This document shows, in pieces, positions 63,418 through 64,000 of a stretch of 64,000 nt of DNA (position 1 is the stretch's first letter; each line of letters begins with the position of its first letter). The notes below the pieces were generated by a model. The model had not been told where the DNA came from. It worked only from the letters and a program-made list of their open reading frames with translations, and ran no database searches. Position numbers and translations under genes: made by a program. The DNA is taken from contig NC_007951.1 of the NCBI RefSeq assembly GCF_000013645.1, positions 1,550,001 through 1,614,000 of the forward strand, in the 5' to 3' direction. The stretch is from Paraburkholderia xenovorans LB400. GTDB lineage: Bacteria; Pseudomonadota; Gammaproteobacteria; Burkholderiales; Burkholderiaceae.

Positions 63418-64000
63418 CGACCATTCAGGCACCTACCCAGGCACCTACCGGCCGGCCGCTACTGGAAATCGACCGTTTCTCCGTGCGTTTCGGCGACAAA
63501 GTGGCCGTGCATGAACTCAGCCTTTCCATTGCTCGCGGCGAGCGCGTTGCGCTGGTCGGCGAATCGGGTTCGGGCAAGAGCGTCACCGCGTTGTCGATTT
63601 TGCGGCTCGTGGAGCACGCCGAATTGAGCGGCCGCATGCTGCTCGACGGTGAAGACCTGCTGCAGAAAACCGAGCAGCAGATGCGTGGCCTGCGCGGCGC
63701 GGACGTGGCGATGGTGTTTCAGGAACCCATGACCGCGCTCAATCCGCTCTTCACGATCGGCAAGCAGATTGCCGAGAGTTTGCGTCTGCATGAAGGTTTG
63801 CGGCCAAACGCGGCGCGCGAGCGCGGCATCGAGTTGCTCAGGCGCACCGGTATTCCCGAACCGGAGCGGCGTATCGACAGCTTTCCGCACCAACTGTCCG
63901 GCGGCCAGCGGCAGCGCGCGATGATCGCAATGGCGCTCGCTTGCCGTCCGCGTTTGCTGCTTGCCGACGAACCCACCACGGCGCTCGACGTCACCGTTCG
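63414..64000 (+). CDS. yejF: ABC transporter ATP-binding protein YejF, 3' end outside window
   Basis: The first 195 residues are present, the first of two expected ATPase domains. Walker A is G-E-S-G-S-G-K-S, the Q-loop M-V-F-Q-E-P, the signature L-S-G-G-Q-R-Q-R, and Walker B L-L-L-A-D-E-P-T-T-A-L-D. The gene continues beyond the window; full YejF proteins carry a second ATPase domain (over 500 residues). It energises import through YejBE. Confidence 0.92.
   Translation, partial: MTTIQAPTQAPTGRPLLEIDRFSVRFGDKVAVHELSLSIARGERVALVGESGSGKSVTALSILRLVEHAELSGRMLLDGEDLLQKTEQQMRGLRGADVAMVFQEPMTALNPLFTIGKQIAESLRLHEGLRPNAARERGIELLRRTGIPEPERRIDSFPHQLSGGQRQRAMIAMALACRPRLLLADEPTTALDVTV

Overview
The window is GC-rich, and codon bias and gene repertoire point to a Burkholderiales beta-proteobacterium, most likely Paraburkholderia or a close relative. 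The basis is many LysR regulators, a giant fused UvrA, a VgrG/PAAR type VI secretion (T6SS) island, yejABEF, MHS-type transporters and a TonB-ExbB-ExbD-ExbD cluster. No species is assigned; this is inference from gene content.

Layout. 1-2150 is the end of an integrated element, probably a prophage: two small lipoproteins, a patatin-like phospholipase and a small gene behind a LexA-type operator. It ends in the 3' part of a tRNA-Ser (attachment site) followed by the native tRNA terminator. 2535-9784 is core-like: a solute-binding sensor overlapping a CHASE-PAS-GGDEF-EAL protein, a methyltransferase, an acyltransferase-3 and an MFS exporter. 9906-16842 is metabolic: LysR, MHS transporter, amidohydrolase, EamA transporter, LysR and a Rhizobium-type L-asparaginase.

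17349-25442 is a T6SS island: vgrG, an 827-residue effector with two metallopeptidase-like domains, three tandem secreted immunity-like paralogues and a PAAR tip gene. 25724-37705 holds cheV with a FliA-type promoter, a DUF4142 protein, a TPR/glycosyltransferase, an aldo-keto reductase, a cNMP-fold lipoprotein, two SDRs, glutathionyl-hydroquinone reductase, an SSB-like protein and three LysR regulators.

37868-43949 looks like a catabolic unit (acyl-CoA dehydrogenase, CaiB-type CoA-transferase, MHS transporter) followed by a two-domain Asp/Glu racemase-like protein. 44396-50311 is a 1971-residue double UvrA with four ABC ATPase units behind a perfect LexA box. 51284-59127 is a TonB energy-transduction cluster with a TPR partner, an XRE-cupin regulator and a TonB-dependent receptor. 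59410-64000 is yejABEF, cut by the window edge.

The strongest leads are: (1) the effector with three mosaic immunity paralogues, whose spacers still carry a fossil of the effector gene's 3' end; (2) the SOS-box-controlled double UvrA with asymmetric zinc modules; (3) the SOS-box gene beside the prophage attachment site; (4) a dispersed palindromic element found as a tandem pair between two exbD genes and again upstream of the acyl-CoA dehydrogenase.
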